This document shows positions 16,652 to 25,323 of a DNA stretch of 64,000 bases, piece after piece. The DNA is from Rhodoplanes serenus (GTDB taxonomy: Bacteria; Pseudomonadota; Alphaproteobacteria; Rhizobiales; Xanthobacteraceae): assembly GCA_945893145.1 (NCBI GenBank), contig CAMDDZ010000024.1, positions 1-64,000 on the forward strand. The letters are read 5' to 3'. Made by a program: the position numbers and the translations under genes. Under the pieces are notes generated by a model, which saw nothing but the letters and a program-made list of their open reading frames with translations, was not told where the DNA came from and did no database searches. Every line of letters begins with the position of its first letter. Positions within the stretch are counted from its first letter, which is position 1.

Positions 16652-17401
16652 ATGGCGACCGTCAAGGAAATCAAGGCGACGGCGCGTCCCCGAGGCGGTA
16701 AGGGGGCCGCCCGTGCGGAACGTCGCGCTGGCCGCGTGCCGGGAGTGATCTACGGCGATAACAAACCCCCGGTGACCATCTCGCTCGAATACGACGAGGT
16801 CCGGCAGAGGATTTATGCCGGCCGGTTCCTCACCACGATCTACGATCTCGAGCTCGACGGCGCGAAGCACCGCGTGATCCCGCGCGACTTCCAGCTCGAC
16901 CCGATCCGCGACAACCCGCTGCATGTGGACTTCATGCGGCTCGGCGAGGGCGCGGTGATCCGCGTTTCCATTCCGATCCGCGTCGTGAACACCGAGCAGT
17001 CGCCGGGCGTCAAGCGTGGCGGCACCGTCAACATCGTGACGCACACCATCGACGTCATGGTGAAGCCGGAGGCGATCCCGGAGGCGTTCGACGTCGACGT
17101 GTCGGCCCTCGAAATCAACTATTCGCAGCACCTGAGCGATCTGAAATTCCCGGAAGGCATCAAGCCGATCTCGCGTGTCGATCTGACGCTGGTCACCGTT
17201 GTGCCGCCGTCGGGCTACGCCGAAGAGTTGAAGGCTGCCGCCGAGGCCGCCGCTGCGGCTGCTGCCGCGGCTGCTGCTGCCGCGGAGGCTGGCGTTGCGC
17301 CGGGCGCGGAAGGCGCGGCTGCGCCTGCTGCGGGTGCTGCTCCCGCTGCGGGTGCTGCTCCGGCCGCGGCTCCGGCCGCGGGTGGTGCTCCGAAGAAGTG
17401 A
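16652..17401 (+). CDS. rplY: 50S ribosomal protein L25 / general stress protein Ctc
   Basis: 5S rRNA-binding protein of the large subunit, long (Ctc/TL5) form. The 249-residue protein has an N-terminal L25 domain with [25 protein letters not shown] (outline, residues 9-34), and a TL5-type beta domain to about residue 185 including [22 protein letters not shown] tail of about 60 residues consists almost only of Ala with Gly and Pro, a repeat-like low-complexity region common in alphaproteobacterial L25. The ATG at 16652 is used because the MATVKEIKA start is the family norm; nine codons of open frame precede it. pth starts 22 bases downstream. Confidence 0.94.
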   Translation: MATVKEIKATARPRGGKGAARAERRAGRVPGVIYGDNKPPVTISLEYDEVRQRIYAGRFLTTIYDLELDGAKHRVIPRDFQLDPIRDNPLHVDFMRLGEGAVIRVSIPIRVVNTEQSPGVKRGGTVNIVTHTIDVMVKPEAIPEAFDVDVSALEINYSQHLSDLKFPEGIKPISRVDLTLVTVVPPSGYAEELKAAAEAAAAAAAAAAAAAEAGVAPGAEGAAAPAAGAAPAAGAAPAAAPAAGGAPKK

Positions 17402-17423
17402 TGCCACGCACAGGCGAAGGGCC

Positions 17424-18029
17424 ATGCTGCTTTTCGTCGGGCTCGGAAATCCCGGCGCCAAGTATGCCGGGAACCGCCACAACGTCGGCTTCATGGCGGT
17501 CGAGGCCATTGCCAAGCGCCACGGCATCGCGCCGTGGCGCCGGCGCTTTCAGGGCGTTGCTTGCGAAGGCCCGCTGGGCGGCGAGCGCGTCCAGCTTCTG
17601 CTGCCCGGCACGTTCATGAACGAGTCCGGCCGGGCGGTTGCCGAAGCGACGCACTTTTACAAGCTCGCGCTGTCGGACGTGGTGGTGTTTCACGACGAGC
17701 TCGATCTGCCGGCAGCCAAGATGCGGGTAAAGGCTGGCGGCGGCATCGCGGGCCACAACGGACTGCGCTCGATTACCGAGCACATCGGCAACGATTATCG
17801 CCGGGTGCGCATCGGCATCGGCCATCCCGGCGTGAAGGAACTGGTGCACGGTTATGTGCTCAACGACTTCGCGAAGAGCGAGCGCGCCTGGGTCGAGGCG
17901 CTGACCGGCGCGATCGCCGACAACGCCGAACTCTTGGCGCGCAGCGAGGACGCCAGCTTTCAGAACAAGATTCATCTCGCCATGGACGCTAAAGGCTTTG
18001 GCGGGAAAGAGCCGCCCGAGGCGGCCTGA
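17424..18029 (+). CDS. pth: Peptidyl-tRNA hydrolase
   Basis: Cytosolic esterase that frees tRNA from peptidyl-tRNA released by stalled ribosomes. The 201-residue protein begins with [22 protein letters not shown], which includes the catalytic His19 in NRHN. Other active-site residues are present: Asn66 in GTFMNESG, Asp91 in HDELDLP and Asn112 in AGHNGLRS. It lies between rplY and ychF in a conserved translation-related operon, with gaps of 22 and 38 bases. Confidence 0.97.
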   Translation: MLLFVGLGNPGAKYAGNRHNVGFMAVEAIAKRHGIAPWRRRFQGVACEGPLGGERVQLLLPGTFMNESGRAVAEATHFYKLALSDVVVFHDELDLPAAKMRVKAGGGIAGHNGLRSITEHIGNDYRRVRIGIGHPGVKELVHGYVLNDFAKSERAWVEALTGAIADNAELLARSEDASFQNKIHLAMDAKGFGGKEPPEAA

Positions 18030-18067
18030 AACGAAAACACGAACCCTTCTTCAGGTGAAATAAGTCC

Positions 18068-19174
18068 ATGGGCTTTAAATGCGGCATCGTCGGCATGCCG
18101 AACGTCGGCAAATCGACGCTCTTTAATGCGCTCACGCAAACCGCTGCTGCGCAGGCGGCGAACTATCCGTTCTGCACCATCGAGCCGAATGTCGGCGAGG
18201 TGGCGGTGCCCGATCCGCGGCTCGATGAGCTTGCGCGGCTGGCAAAGTCCGAGCAGATCGTGCCGACGCGGCTGTCGTTCGTCGATATCGCGGGCCTGGT
18301 GCGCGGCGCATCCAAAGGCGAGGGCCTCGGCAACCAGTTCCTCGCCACGATCCGCGAGGTCGACGCCATCGCCCACGTGGTGCGCTGCTTCAAGGACGAT
18401 GACGTCACCCACGTCGAAGGCCGTATCGACCCGGTCGCCGACATCGAAACCATCGAAACCGAGCTGATGCTGGCCGATCTCGAAAGTCTCGAGAAGCGCA
18501 CCGATGCGCTGGAGAAAAAAGCCAAGGGCGGCGGCGAGGAGGCGAAAGACGCCAAGGCGGTGCTCGATCTCATCAACCGCTCGCTGAAGCTTTTGCGCGA
18601 CGGCAAGCCGGCCCGATTCGCCGAGCGCAAGCCTGAAGAGGAAAAGCTGTTTCATCAGCTGGGGCTGTTGACCGCGGCGCCCGTGCTTTACGTCTGCAAC
18701 GTTGAGGAAGGCTCGGCCGGAACCGGCAACGAGTTGTCCAAGAAGGTCGAAGCGCACGCCAAACAAGAGGGCGCGGGCTGCGTGGTGATCTCCGCCAAGA
18801 TCGAGGCCGAGATCGCGTCGCTACCGGCGGAAGAGCGCCAGAGCTTTCTCGCCGATCTGGGCTTAAAGGAAACCGGCCTCGATCGCCTGATCCGGGCCGG
18901 CTACGACCTCCTGCACCTGGTGACCTATTTCACCGCAGGACCGAAGGAGTCGCGGGCCTGGACCATCACCAAGGGCACCAAGGCGCCACAAGCCGCCGGC
19001 GTCATTCACACCGACTTCGAGCGCGGTTTTATCCGCTCGGAGACGATCGCCTACGGCGACTATCTGAAGTTCGGCGGCGAAGCCGGCGCGCGTGACGCCG
19101 GCAAGTTGCGGCTCGAAGGCAAGGAATACGTGGTCGCCGATGGCGACGTCATGCACTTCCGCTTCGCGACCTGA
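18068..19174 (+). CDS. ychF: Redox-regulated ATPase YchF (Obg family)
   Basis: Obg-related P-loop NTPase that hydrolyses ATP rather than GTP and associates with ribosomes. The 368-residue protein has G1 GMPNVGKST at 9-17, G3 DIAGLVRGASKGEGLGN at 73-89, and the non-canonical G4 NVEE at 211-214 in place of NKxD, which explains the ATP preference. A C-terminal TGS domain contains RAWTITKGTKAPQAAGVIHTDF in outline. It follows pth in the usual order and is convergent with the DUF4282 gene. Confidence 0.97.
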   Translation: MGFKCGIVGMPNVGKSTLFNALTQTAAAQAANYPFCTIEPNVGEVAVPDPRLDELARLAKSEQIVPTRLSFVDIAGLVRGASKGEGLGNQFLATIREVDAIAHVVRCFKDDDVTHVEGRIDPVADIETIETELMLADLESLEKRTDALEKKAKGGGEEAKDAKAVLDLINRSLKLLRDGKPARFAERKPEEEKLFHQLGLLTAAPVLYVCNVEEGSAGTGNELSKKVEAHAKQEGAGCVVISAKIEAEIASLPAEERQSFLADLGLKETGLDRLIRAGYDLLHLVTYFTAGPKESRAWTITKGTKAPQAAGVIHTDFERGFIRSETIAYGDYLKFGGEAGARDAGKLRLEGKEYVVADGDVMHFRFAT

Positions 19175-19180
19175 CGGGGA

Positions 19181-19471
19181 TTACTGTTCAGCGCGGCTGC
19201 GGATGGCGCCGAGATGCTCGTTGATGCGGAACACGATCAGGATGAACTCCGCCGAGATCCGGCAGAAGATCACGCCGATCACCACCAACAGCAGGCTGCC
19301 AAGCAAAGTGACGAAGCCAAGCGCCGGGCTCATGATCATCATACCGAGCGCGGAGACGATGCCGGACAGTCCGGACAGGCCGACGAGGATCAGCGCGAGC
19401 CAGTAGAACGGCTTGATGATCGAAGGCGTGATGAAGCGTTCCCACTGAAACAGATCGTTGAAGTTGAACAT
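19181..19471 (-). CDS. DUF4282 small membrane protein
   Basis: A 96-residue protein with the DUF4282 layout: a polar FNFNDLFQWERFITPSIIK start followed by two hydrophobic helices (about 24-45 and 50-75), ending in RISAEFILIVFRINEHL. AGGAGG sits at ideal distance from the ATG at 19471, which rules out the longer frame from 19528. The function is unknown. It ends 6 bases from the ychF stop in convergent orientation. Confidence 0.85.
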   Translation of the reverse strand: MFNFNDLFQWERFITPSIIKPFYWLALILVGLSGLSGIVSALGMMIMSPALGFVTLLGSLLLVVIGVIFCRISAEFILIVFRINEHLGAIRSRAEQ

Positions 19472-19585
19472 GGGATCCTCCTCTTCGCGCTCGGCGCGCG
19501 CGTCCCCAGATACATGGATACGAACCAAGACGCCAAATTACGAAAAAATGGGTAAACGTGTCTGAATTAGGCCGTCGGGGGGAGG

Positions 19586-19660
19586 TTGGCCCGCCCCACA
19601 GATTGGGGGTTTTGGCCCGCCCTACAGGTTAACGCAAGGTCGCGCGCCGTTGACGGCGCG
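19586..19660. repeat. Direct repeat pair and a small hairpin before the maoC pair
   Basis: TTGGCCCGCCCCACAGATT and TTGGCCCGCCCTACAGGTT are near-identical 19-mers starting 26 bases apart (19586 and 19612). They are followed by a 7-bp hairpin CGCGCCG-ttga-CGGCGCG at 19643-19660. All lie in the divergent gap between the DUF4282 gene and the first MaoC gene, where a promoter is expected. Confidence 0.55.
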
Positions 19661-19692
19661 GCTGAGCGCCGCTTTAACGGGTGAAGCCGCCC

Positions 19693-20160
19693 ATGCCAGC
19701 CCCTTCCAAGCTTTATTTCGAGGATTTCACCCCCGGCCGTGTGTTTGAGCACGGGCCGCGCCGCGTCACCCGCGACGAGATGGTGGCGTTCGCTGCCGAA
19801 TTCGATCCGCAGCCGTTCCATCTCGACGAGGACGCCGCGCGCGCCACCATGCTGGGTGGGCTCGCTGCATCGGGCTGGTTCAGTTGCAGCATCTTGATGC
19901 GGATGAGCGCCGACAGCTTCGTGCTCAATTCGAGCTCGATGGGCGCGCCAGGCATCGAAGAGGTGAAGTGGCTTGGCGCCATCCGTCCCGACGATGAATT
20001 GACGCTGCGCGGCACGGTGAGCGAGGCACGCACGTCCAAGAGCCGCCCCGACATGGGCTTCGTCCGCTTCGAATTCGAATTGATCAATGGAGCGGGCCAG
20101 CGCGTGATGACGCTCACGACCTCGCTGATGATGGGCCGTCGCGGAGATCGCGCGCCATGA
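19693..20160 (+). CDS. MaoC-family (R)-hydratase, first of a pair
   Basis: A 155-residue hotdog-fold protein of the MaoC dehydratase family. FEDFTPGRVFEHGPRRVTRDE opens the fold in outline. FAAEFDPQPFHLDEDAARATMLGGLAASGW carries the hydratase-2-like motif, with the Asp and His that act on enoyl-CoA in family members. A GTG at 19681 is an alternative start four codons upstream, and neither has a strong ribosome binding site. The stop overlaps the start of a second MaoC gene by ATGA, suggesting a heterodimeric or tandem enzyme. The acyl-CoA substrate is unknown. Confidence 0.85.
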   Translation: MPAPSKLYFEDFTPGRVFEHGPRRVTRDEMVAFAAEFDPQPFHLDEDAARATMLGGLAASGWFSCSILMRMSADSFVLNSSSMGAPGIEEVKWLGAIRPDDELTLRGTVSEARTSKSRPDMGFVRFEFELINGAGQRVMTLTTSLMMGRRGDRAP

Positions 20161-20636
20161 AGTTCTTCGAGGATATTCAGGTCGGTGAGCGCTTCGAGGT
20201 TGGCTGCTACACGTTCACGGCTGACAACATCAAGGCGTTCGCGCGCCGCTTCGATCCGCAGCTTTTTCATCTCGATGAGGCCGCCGCGGCGCGTTCCCAT
20301 TTCGGTGCGCTCTGCGCCTCGGGCTGGCAGACCGCCGCGGTCTGGATGCGGCTGATGGTCGAGCACGGGCGGCGCGAGGACGACGCACGCCGCGCGCGCG
20401 GGGAGGCGGTGGCCGAGCTTGGGCCGTCGCCCGGCTTCCGCGATCTCAAATGGCTCAAGCCGGTCTATGTCGGCGACACCATCGTTTACGCAACCGAGAT
20501 CATCGAAACGCGTGCTTCCAACAGCCGCCCCGGGTGGGGTTTAATGACCATCCGTAACACTGGGACCAACCAGAAGGGCGAGGCGGTGATCTCCTTCGTC
20601 AGCGTGGCCTTCGTGCAGCGGCGGCAGGCGTCGTGA
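20157..20636 (+). CDS. MaoC-family (R)-hydratase, second of a pair
   Basis: A 159-residue hotdog protein clearly paralogous to the gene before it. FEDIQVGERFEVGCYTFTADNIKAFARRFDPQLFHLDEAAAA matches its neighbour position by position in outline, including the Asp and His of the active-site motif. It is overlapped by ATGA at the start and by GTGA at the end with an MFS transporter gene, so the three form one coupled unit. An acyl-CoA hydratase role is inferred. Confidence 0.85.
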   Translation: MKFFEDIQVGERFEVGCYTFTADNIKAFARRFDPQLFHLDEAAAARSHFGALCASGWQTAAVWMRLMVEHGRREDDARRARGEAVAELGPSPGFRDLKWLKPVYVGDTIVYATEIIETRASNSRPGWGLMTIRNTGTNQKGEAVISFVSVAFVQRRQAS

Positions 20637-21916
20637 CCGCGGTCGCCGAAGTGCAGGCGGCCGATGCGGTCGCCACCAAATCGGAGGAGCGGCGCGCCAT
20701 TGGCGTCGCCAGCGGCGCTCATGCGCTGCACGACGGCTATACCGATTTGATCTACGTGATGCTGCCGCTCTGGCAGGCCGAGTTCGGCATCGGTTACGCG
20801 GCGCTGGGGCTGCTGCGCACCTGCTACTCCGGCACCATGGCAAGTTTGCAGATTCCCTCCGCGCTGCTGTCGGAGCGCATTGGCGTGCCGATCGTGCTGG
20901 CGCTGGGCACTGCACTGTCGGGCATCGGCTATCTGGTGGCGGGCGCGAGCGTCGGTTTCTGGACTCTCGTCATCGCTCTGCTGATCGGCGGCGTGGGCTC
21001 GAGCACGCAACATCCGCTGGCGTCGGCGCTGGTCGCGCGCGCCTTCGCCGGAACGCGGTCGATGAAGGCGCTCGGCACCTACAATTTCGCGGGCGATATC
21101 GGCAAGATGAGCGTGCCCGCCGCGGCGTCGCTGATGCTGGTGATAATGCCGTGGCAGCCGGTGCTAGCCATTCTGGGCGTTGCCGGGATCGTGGTGGCCG
21201 TCGCGATCTATGCGCTGATCCCGCGCTTCGGTGCGGAAGTCTTCGCGGCTCCGGCAAAGGCTGCCGATGACAAGATCGCCGCAGCGCCGGCCAGCCGGAG
21301 GCCAAGCCGCCTGGGATTTCCGCTGCTGCTGTCGATCGGCATGATCGACAGCGCAACTCGCATGGGCTTTTTGATCTTTCTGCCGTTTATTCTGCGCGAC
21401 AAGGGCGCAAGCCTGCCGGTCATCGGGCTTGCGTTGACGCTGGTGTTCGCTGGTGGCGCCGCGGGCAAGCTCATTTGTGCCTTCATCGGCGCGCGCATCG
21501 GCGTGATCGCAACGGTGTGCCTGACTGAAGGCCTGACCGTGCTCGGCATCCTCGCCTTGATGCCACTGCCGCTGGAAGCTGCAGCCCTGGCCCCGCTCGG
21601 GATTTTCTCGCTGTTCCCGCTGCCGCTGGAAGCCTCGCTGGTGATCCTGCCGGTGATCGGCGTTGCGCTGAACGGTACCTCGTCGGTGCTTTATGGCACG
21701 GTGCCGGAGCTGGTCGAGCCGGCCAAACGTGCGCGCATGTTCAGCATTTTCTACACCGGCACCATCGGCGCCGGCGCCGTCGCGCCTGCGCTCTATGGCT
21801 TCGTCGGTGACGCATGGGGCGTGCCGGTCGCGCTCGGCGCCGTGGCGGCGATGTGCCTGCTGACGCTGCCACTCGCCATCGTGCTGCGTCCGGCGCTGCC
21901 GCTACACGCGCGGTAG
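20633..21916 (+). CDS. MFS transporter
   Basis: A 427-residue, 12-helix major facilitator. ALHDGYTDLIYVMLPLWQAEFGIGYAALGLLRTCYSG in outline covers helix 1 to 2, and the opening resembles the fosmidomycin-resistance (Fsr) type. A central cytoplasmic loop of about 35 polar residues (near 200-225) separates the two halves. The start is a GTG overlapping the maoC stop. Being translationally coupled to two MaoC hydratases, it may move a carboxylate or CoA-pathway product; this is inference. A structured repeat lies directly after the stop. Confidence 0.82.
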   Translation: MTAVAEVQAADAVATKSEERRAIGVASGAHALHDGYTDLIYVMLPLWQAEFGIGYAALGLLRTCYSGTMASLQIPSALLSERIGVPIVLALGTALSGIGYLVAGASVGFWTLVIALLIGGVGSSTQHPLASALVARAFAGTRSMKALGTYNFAGDIGKMSVPAAASLMLVIMPWQPVLAILGVAGIVVAVAIYALIPRFGAEVFAAPAKAADDKIAAAPASRRPSRLGFPLLLSIGMIDSATRMGFLIFLPFILRDKGASLPVIGLALTLVFAGGAAGKLICAFIGARIGVIATVCLTEGLTVLGILALMPLPLEAAALAPLGIFSLFPLPLEASLVILPVIGVALNGTSSVLYGTVPELVEPAKRARMFSIFYTGTIGAGAVAPALYGFVGDAWGVPVALGAVAAMCLLTLPLAIVLRPALPLHAR

Positions 21917-21940
21917 TTTTTCAGCCGCGCTGATTCTATT

Positions 21941-22001
21941 GCCGCGCCGACCGCTTCGGTCGCGCGGCTATTCAACGCCGCGCGACTCTCGCCGGCGCGG
22001 C
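21941..22001 (-). repeat. Dispersed structured repeat, copy C
   Basis: Read on the minus strand, the element is a 10-bp outer stem GCCGCGCCGG/TCGGCGCGGC (one G.U), junction CGAGA, a perfect 10-bp inner stem GTCGCGCGGC/GCCGCGCGAC, loop GTTGAATA and junction CGAAGCGG. The inner loop lies at 21969-21976. It fills the gap between the convergent MFS and rsmE genes and ends 2 bases from the rsmE stop. The two other copies are at 32061-32190. I do not recognise it as a named family. Confidence 0.85.
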
Positions 22002-22003
22002 AC

Positions 22004-22789
22004 TTAGCGCCAATCTCCGAGCACCGTCTGCACCAGCGCGAGCGCGGCGACTGCCGCGGTGTCGGCGCGCAGAATGCGCGGGCCGAGCGATAGCCGCACG
22101 ATGTTCGGCAGATCAAGCAACGCCGCGCGCTCTTCGTCAGCGAAGCCGCCTTCCGGGCCGATCAGCACCGCGATGGGTTGCGGGCCGTCCGCACTCACCG
22201 ACGTCAGCGGTAGCAACGTCTCCGGCCCCAGGCGCGCCACACCGAGCGCCGCCACCGGGTCTTTGCTCTTGGCGTCTTCGTCGCAGAACACCAGCAGCCG
22301 GTCGGGCTTGCGCGCCGCGATCATGCGGCCGAACGTCAGCGGGGCGTGGATCTCCGGCACCGTCAAGATACCGCACTGCTCGGCGGCCTCGATGGCGTTG
22401 GCGCGCATGCGTTCGAGATTGATGCGATTGACCTGGGTGTGGCGCGTCAGCACCGGCTGGAGGCGGGACACACCCATCTCCACCGCCTTCTGCATCATGT
22501 AGTCGAGCCGCTCGTGCTTGAGCGGCGCAAACAGATAATGCAGGTCGCTTGCCGTGGTCTGCTCGCGCGTGCGCTCCTGGACGGCGAGCGCCACGCGCTT
22601 GCCGGTGCCTTCGAGGCTGGTGCGCCATTCGCCATCGAGGCCGTTGAATGCCAGCACGGCGCTGCCCGGCTTGAGGCGCAGCACGTTGCTGAGGTAATGG
22701 GCCTGCGGCTTGGTGAGCGCGACGGTTGCGCCGGGCGCAAGCGCCGCGTCCACGAAGAGCCGGGGACTGCGGAAATCGTAGCCTGCCAT
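22004..22789 (-). CDS. rsmE: 16S rRNA (uracil-1498-N3)-methyltransferase
   Basis: SPOUT-class enzyme methylating U1498 of 16S rRNA in the decoding centre. The 261-residue protein has an N-terminal PUA-like domain (SPRLFVDAALAPGATVAL in outline) and a trefoil-knot C-terminus with LIGPEGGFADEERAAL and VRLSLGPRILRADTAAVAAL, the RsmE hallmarks. I chose the ATG at 22789, which gives the usual N-terminus; a frame extending to 22858 adds 23 atypical residues. It is convergent with the MFS gene and divergent from the secreted protein gene at 22933. Confidence 0.94.
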   Translation of the reverse strand: MAGYDFRSPRLFVDAALAPGATVALTKPQAHYLSNVLRLKPGSAVLAFNGLDGEWRTSLEGTGKRVALAVQERTREQTTASDLHYLFAPLKHERLDYMMQKAVEMGVSRLQPVLTRHTQVNRINLERMRANAIEAAEQCGILTVPEIHAPLTFGRMIAARKPDRLLVFCDEDAKSKDPVAALGVARLGPETLLPLTSVSADGPQPIAVLIGPEGGFADEERAALLDLPNIVRLSLGPRILRADTAAVAALALVQTVLGDWR

Positions 22790-22932
22790 GAGATGCGCCA
22801 CCGTGAAGCAACCGGCCGTCTTTGCTGTCCGGACTGCAGGAATTAAGGTGAACGGCACTTTCGCCGCCCAATTGCCCCATTCGGGGAGGTAAAAGGTATT
22901 ATATAATCCGACGACGCTGCGGAGCGGAGACT

Positions 22933-23532
22933 ATGCGCATAACTGCCCCTCGCGCCCTTGTCCTGGTACCGCCTTTGGTATCGCTGCTGACCCTCGCCGG
23001 TCTGTCCGGCGCCGGGGCACAGTTCGCGCCGGCTCAACCGTCGCCGTTCCCGCCGCCGCCCGGCCAGCAGCAGACGAGCCCATTTCCGGCGCCCGGCACC
23101 AGCCCTTTCCGTCCCCCCGGCCAGGCCATGGCGCCGCCGCAGCAGGGCAAGCACCCCTGTGAGGCGTTCATGCCGATCCGTCAGGATGCCGAAAAGGTCA
23201 TGGCGAGCATCCGAGCCGCAGGCGAGCGCAAGGCAGCCCGTGAAGAGGTCTGCCCGCTGTTCCGCCGGCTCGTCAGCGCGGAAACCAAAATGCTCAAGTT
23301 CATGGAAGCCAATAGGGCGCTGTGCAACGTGCCGGCTGAGGCGATCAAGCAGGTCAAGGACAACCACACCAAGACCATGGGCGTCACCAAGAACGTGTGT
23401 AGTTCCGGCCCCGCGGGTCCGTCCGGTCCGAGCTTGAGCGATGCGCTCGGCGCGCCGCTGGTGGCGGCCGAACCGCCGAAGCCCGGCCGCGGTACATTCG
23501 ACACGCTCACTGGAAACGTACTCGCCAGATGA
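22933..23532 (+). CDS. Secreted proline-rich protein of unknown function with four cysteines
   Basis: A 199-residue exported protein. Residues 1-29 form a signal peptide ending GAGA. A linker rich in Pro, Gln, Phe and Ser (about 30-72, with PFPPPPGQQQ and SPFPAPG) leads to a helical domain from about 75 to 165. Four cysteines (in HPCEAF, EEVCPLF, ALCNVP and NVCSSG) probably form two disulfides. I know no characterised homologue, although proteins of this type seem to accompany ubiA in related genomes. The stop overlaps the ubiA start by ATGA, so it is coupled to ubiA. Confidence 0.75.
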   Translation: MRITAPRALVLVPPLVSLLTLAGLSGAGAQFAPAQPSPFPPPPGQQQTSPFPAPGTSPFRPPGQAMAPPQQGKHPCEAFMPIRQDAEKVMASIRAAGERKAAREEVCPLFRRLVSAETKMLKFMEANRALCNVPAEAIKQVKDNHTKTMGVTKNVCSSGPAGPSGPSLSDALGAPLVAAEPPKPGRGTFDTLTGNVLAR

Positions 23533-24491
23533 GCGGTTCGCCCGGCAGCGTTGCCGATGCAACCGGAAACTGGGTTGATACGGGCGCGCCGCTCTGGATC
23601 CGGCCCTATCTCAGACTGACCCGCCTCGACCGGCCGATCGGCTGGTGGCTGCTGCTGATGCCATGCTGGTGGTCGGCAGGCCTCGCCGCCATCGCGGCCG
23701 GCGCCTGGGTACCGAACCCCTGGCACGTGCTGCTGTTCTTGATTGGCGCCATCGTGATGCGTGGCGCTGGCTGCACCTGGAACGACCTGGTCGATCGCGA
23801 CCTCGACGCGCGGGTCGAGCGCACGCGCTCACGGCCGATTCCATCGGGGCAGGTGAGCGTGGCGGGCGCGGTTGTGTTCCTGGTGCTGCAAGCGCTGGCC
23901 GGCCTTGCCGTGCTGCTGGCGCTGGCGGCGCTCGGGCCGGGTGGCAGGTTCAACTGGTTCGCGCTCGGCGCCGGGCTTTCGTCGCTGCTGGTTGTCGCGA
24001 TCTATCCGTTTATGAAGCGCTTCACCCATTGGGCGCAGATATTTCTCGGCCTCGCGTTTTCCTGGGGCGCCCTGATGGGTTGGGCCGCAGCCTTTGGTCA
24101 GCTCGATCTGCCGGCGTTGCTGCTGTACGCCGGTTCGATCGCCTGGGTGATCCACTACGACACGATCTATGCGCATCAGGACGCCGAGGACGATGCGCTG
24201 ATCGGCTTGAAATCGACCGCGCTGCTGTTTGGTGAGAACACCAAGCCGATGCTGGCCGTGTTCTCGGCCGCGGCGGTTGTTCTGATCGGCTGGGCCGGCT
24301 ATCTGGCCGGTGGCGGCGTCATCTTTGCACTCGGCTTGTTGGCGTTTGCGGTGCATCTCGGTTGGCAGATCGTACGCATCGACATCCGTGACTCGGCGCT
24401 CTGCCTGCGTGTGTTCAAATCGAACCGTGACGCCGGCCTGATCCTGTTCGCAGCGCTGATTTTAGACGCGGCCGCACGGCCCGTCTTTTAG
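23529..24491 (+). CDS. ubiA: 4-hydroxybenzoate polyprenyltransferase
   Basis: Inner-membrane prenyltransferase attaching the polyprenyl tail to 4-hydroxybenzoate in ubiquinone synthesis. The 320-residue protein has the two Asp-rich, Mg-diphosphate binding motifs: NDLVDRDLDARVERTRSRP near 80 and DTIYAHQDAEDDALIGLKS near 217. Multiple hydrophobic helices surround them. It is coupled to the secreted protein gene before it by a 4-base overlap and convergent with the DUF6101 gene. Confidence 0.94.
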   Translation: MSGSPGSVADATGNWVDTGAPLWIRPYLRLTRLDRPIGWWLLLMPCWWSAGLAAIAAGAWVPNPWHVLLFLIGAIVMRGAGCTWNDLVDRDLDARVERTRSRPIPSGQVSVAGAVVFLVLQALAGLAVLLALAALGPGGRFNWFALGAGLSSLLVVAIYPFMKRFTHWAQIFLGLAFSWGALMGWAAAFGQLDLPALLLYAGSIAWVIHYDTIYAHQDAEDDALIGLKSTALLFGENTKPMLAVFSAAAVVLIGWAGYLAGGGVIFALGLLAFAVHLGWQIVRIDIRDSALCLRVFKSNRDAGLILFAALILDAAARPVF

Positions 24492-24505
24492 AGCCGGAAT
24501 TGCAG

Positions 24506-25075
24506 CTAGCTCCGGGCGATGATCTCGGCTTCGCCGCGATGAATGTGCGGCTCAGCGCTTAGTACACCGGGCTTCCTTCGCATCAGGAAACGCGGCCGCC
24601 GCCACTTGAGCGCAGCGCGGCGACGCCGGCGTGGGCCCGGAGCGCCGACAGCCACGCGGCCGAGCCGCCGGAACGGTTCGCGCAACGCGCCGTCGCGATC
24701 GGCGACCAGGAGAGGAAGGCCGAGCACGCGGCCCCAAGTTTTCCATTCGGCTGTGGCATCGTCGCCTTCGGCGGCGATGAACACCGGTACCGATAGACCA
24801 GCGTCGCGGTGTTCCAACATGACAGAGACCGCCGCCGGCTCGCTGCCTTCGGCCGGGAGCAGGCGCATGCTGACGCCACGGAATTCAGCGACCGGCACGC
24901 CGACATTCATGCGAATGCCGGCTACCGCGCGCCGGAGTACGACGCGTTCGCGGCCGAGTTCGATCTGCCGGACGTGCCCGTCCGCGCCGCCATCCCCCGC
25001 GGCAAAGCGCACCGGGAGGGTGAACGGGTCGAGCCGCAATGCGCGGCCCGACCCGGAGGTCCCGCCAACACTCAT
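24506..25075 (-). CDS. DUF6101 family protein
   Basis: A 189-residue protein that I assign to DUF6101 from its overall look and its position next to ubiA, as recalled from Bradyrhizobium-type genomes. It starts with a short Gly/Ser-rich stretch, then RALRLDPFTLPVRF, a basic strand pattern (RQIELGRERVVLRRAVAGIRM), and ends with an Arg-rich tail (GPRRRRRAALKWRRPRF) that could bind nucleic acid or membrane. I chose the ATG at 25075, preceded by GAGG; in-frame starts at 25120 and 25138 are possible. The function is unknown. Confidence 0.6.
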   Translation of the reverse strand: MSVGGTSGSGRALRLDPFTLPVRFAAGDGGADGHVRQIELGRERVVLRRAVAGIRMNVGVPVAEFRGVSMRLLPAEGSEPAAVSVMLEHRDAGLSVPVFIAAEGDDATAEWKTWGRVLGLPLLVADRDGALREPFRRLGRVAVGAPGPRRRRRAALKWRRPRFLMRRKPGVLSAEPHIHRGEAEIIARS

Positions 25076-25323
25076 TATGACGCCTCGAACTTCCCCTGCC
25101 GGGCTTATCTGCCCGGTCATGCCACCATCATGTCGCAAAGCCGTCGGAATCGGCTTAAGGGGCCTGGTTAATCGGCGCTAACGTTGCGTCGGGCCGCGAT
25201 CATGATTGACGGCGGGTTTCCGCGATCGTGCAATTTGTTGGCATCGGTCTCGAATTGAGCCGAATTCGGCCTATCTGACGGCTTGTCACTCCTGACCGAG
25301 CCACCTAAACCAGAAGCCCCGCC

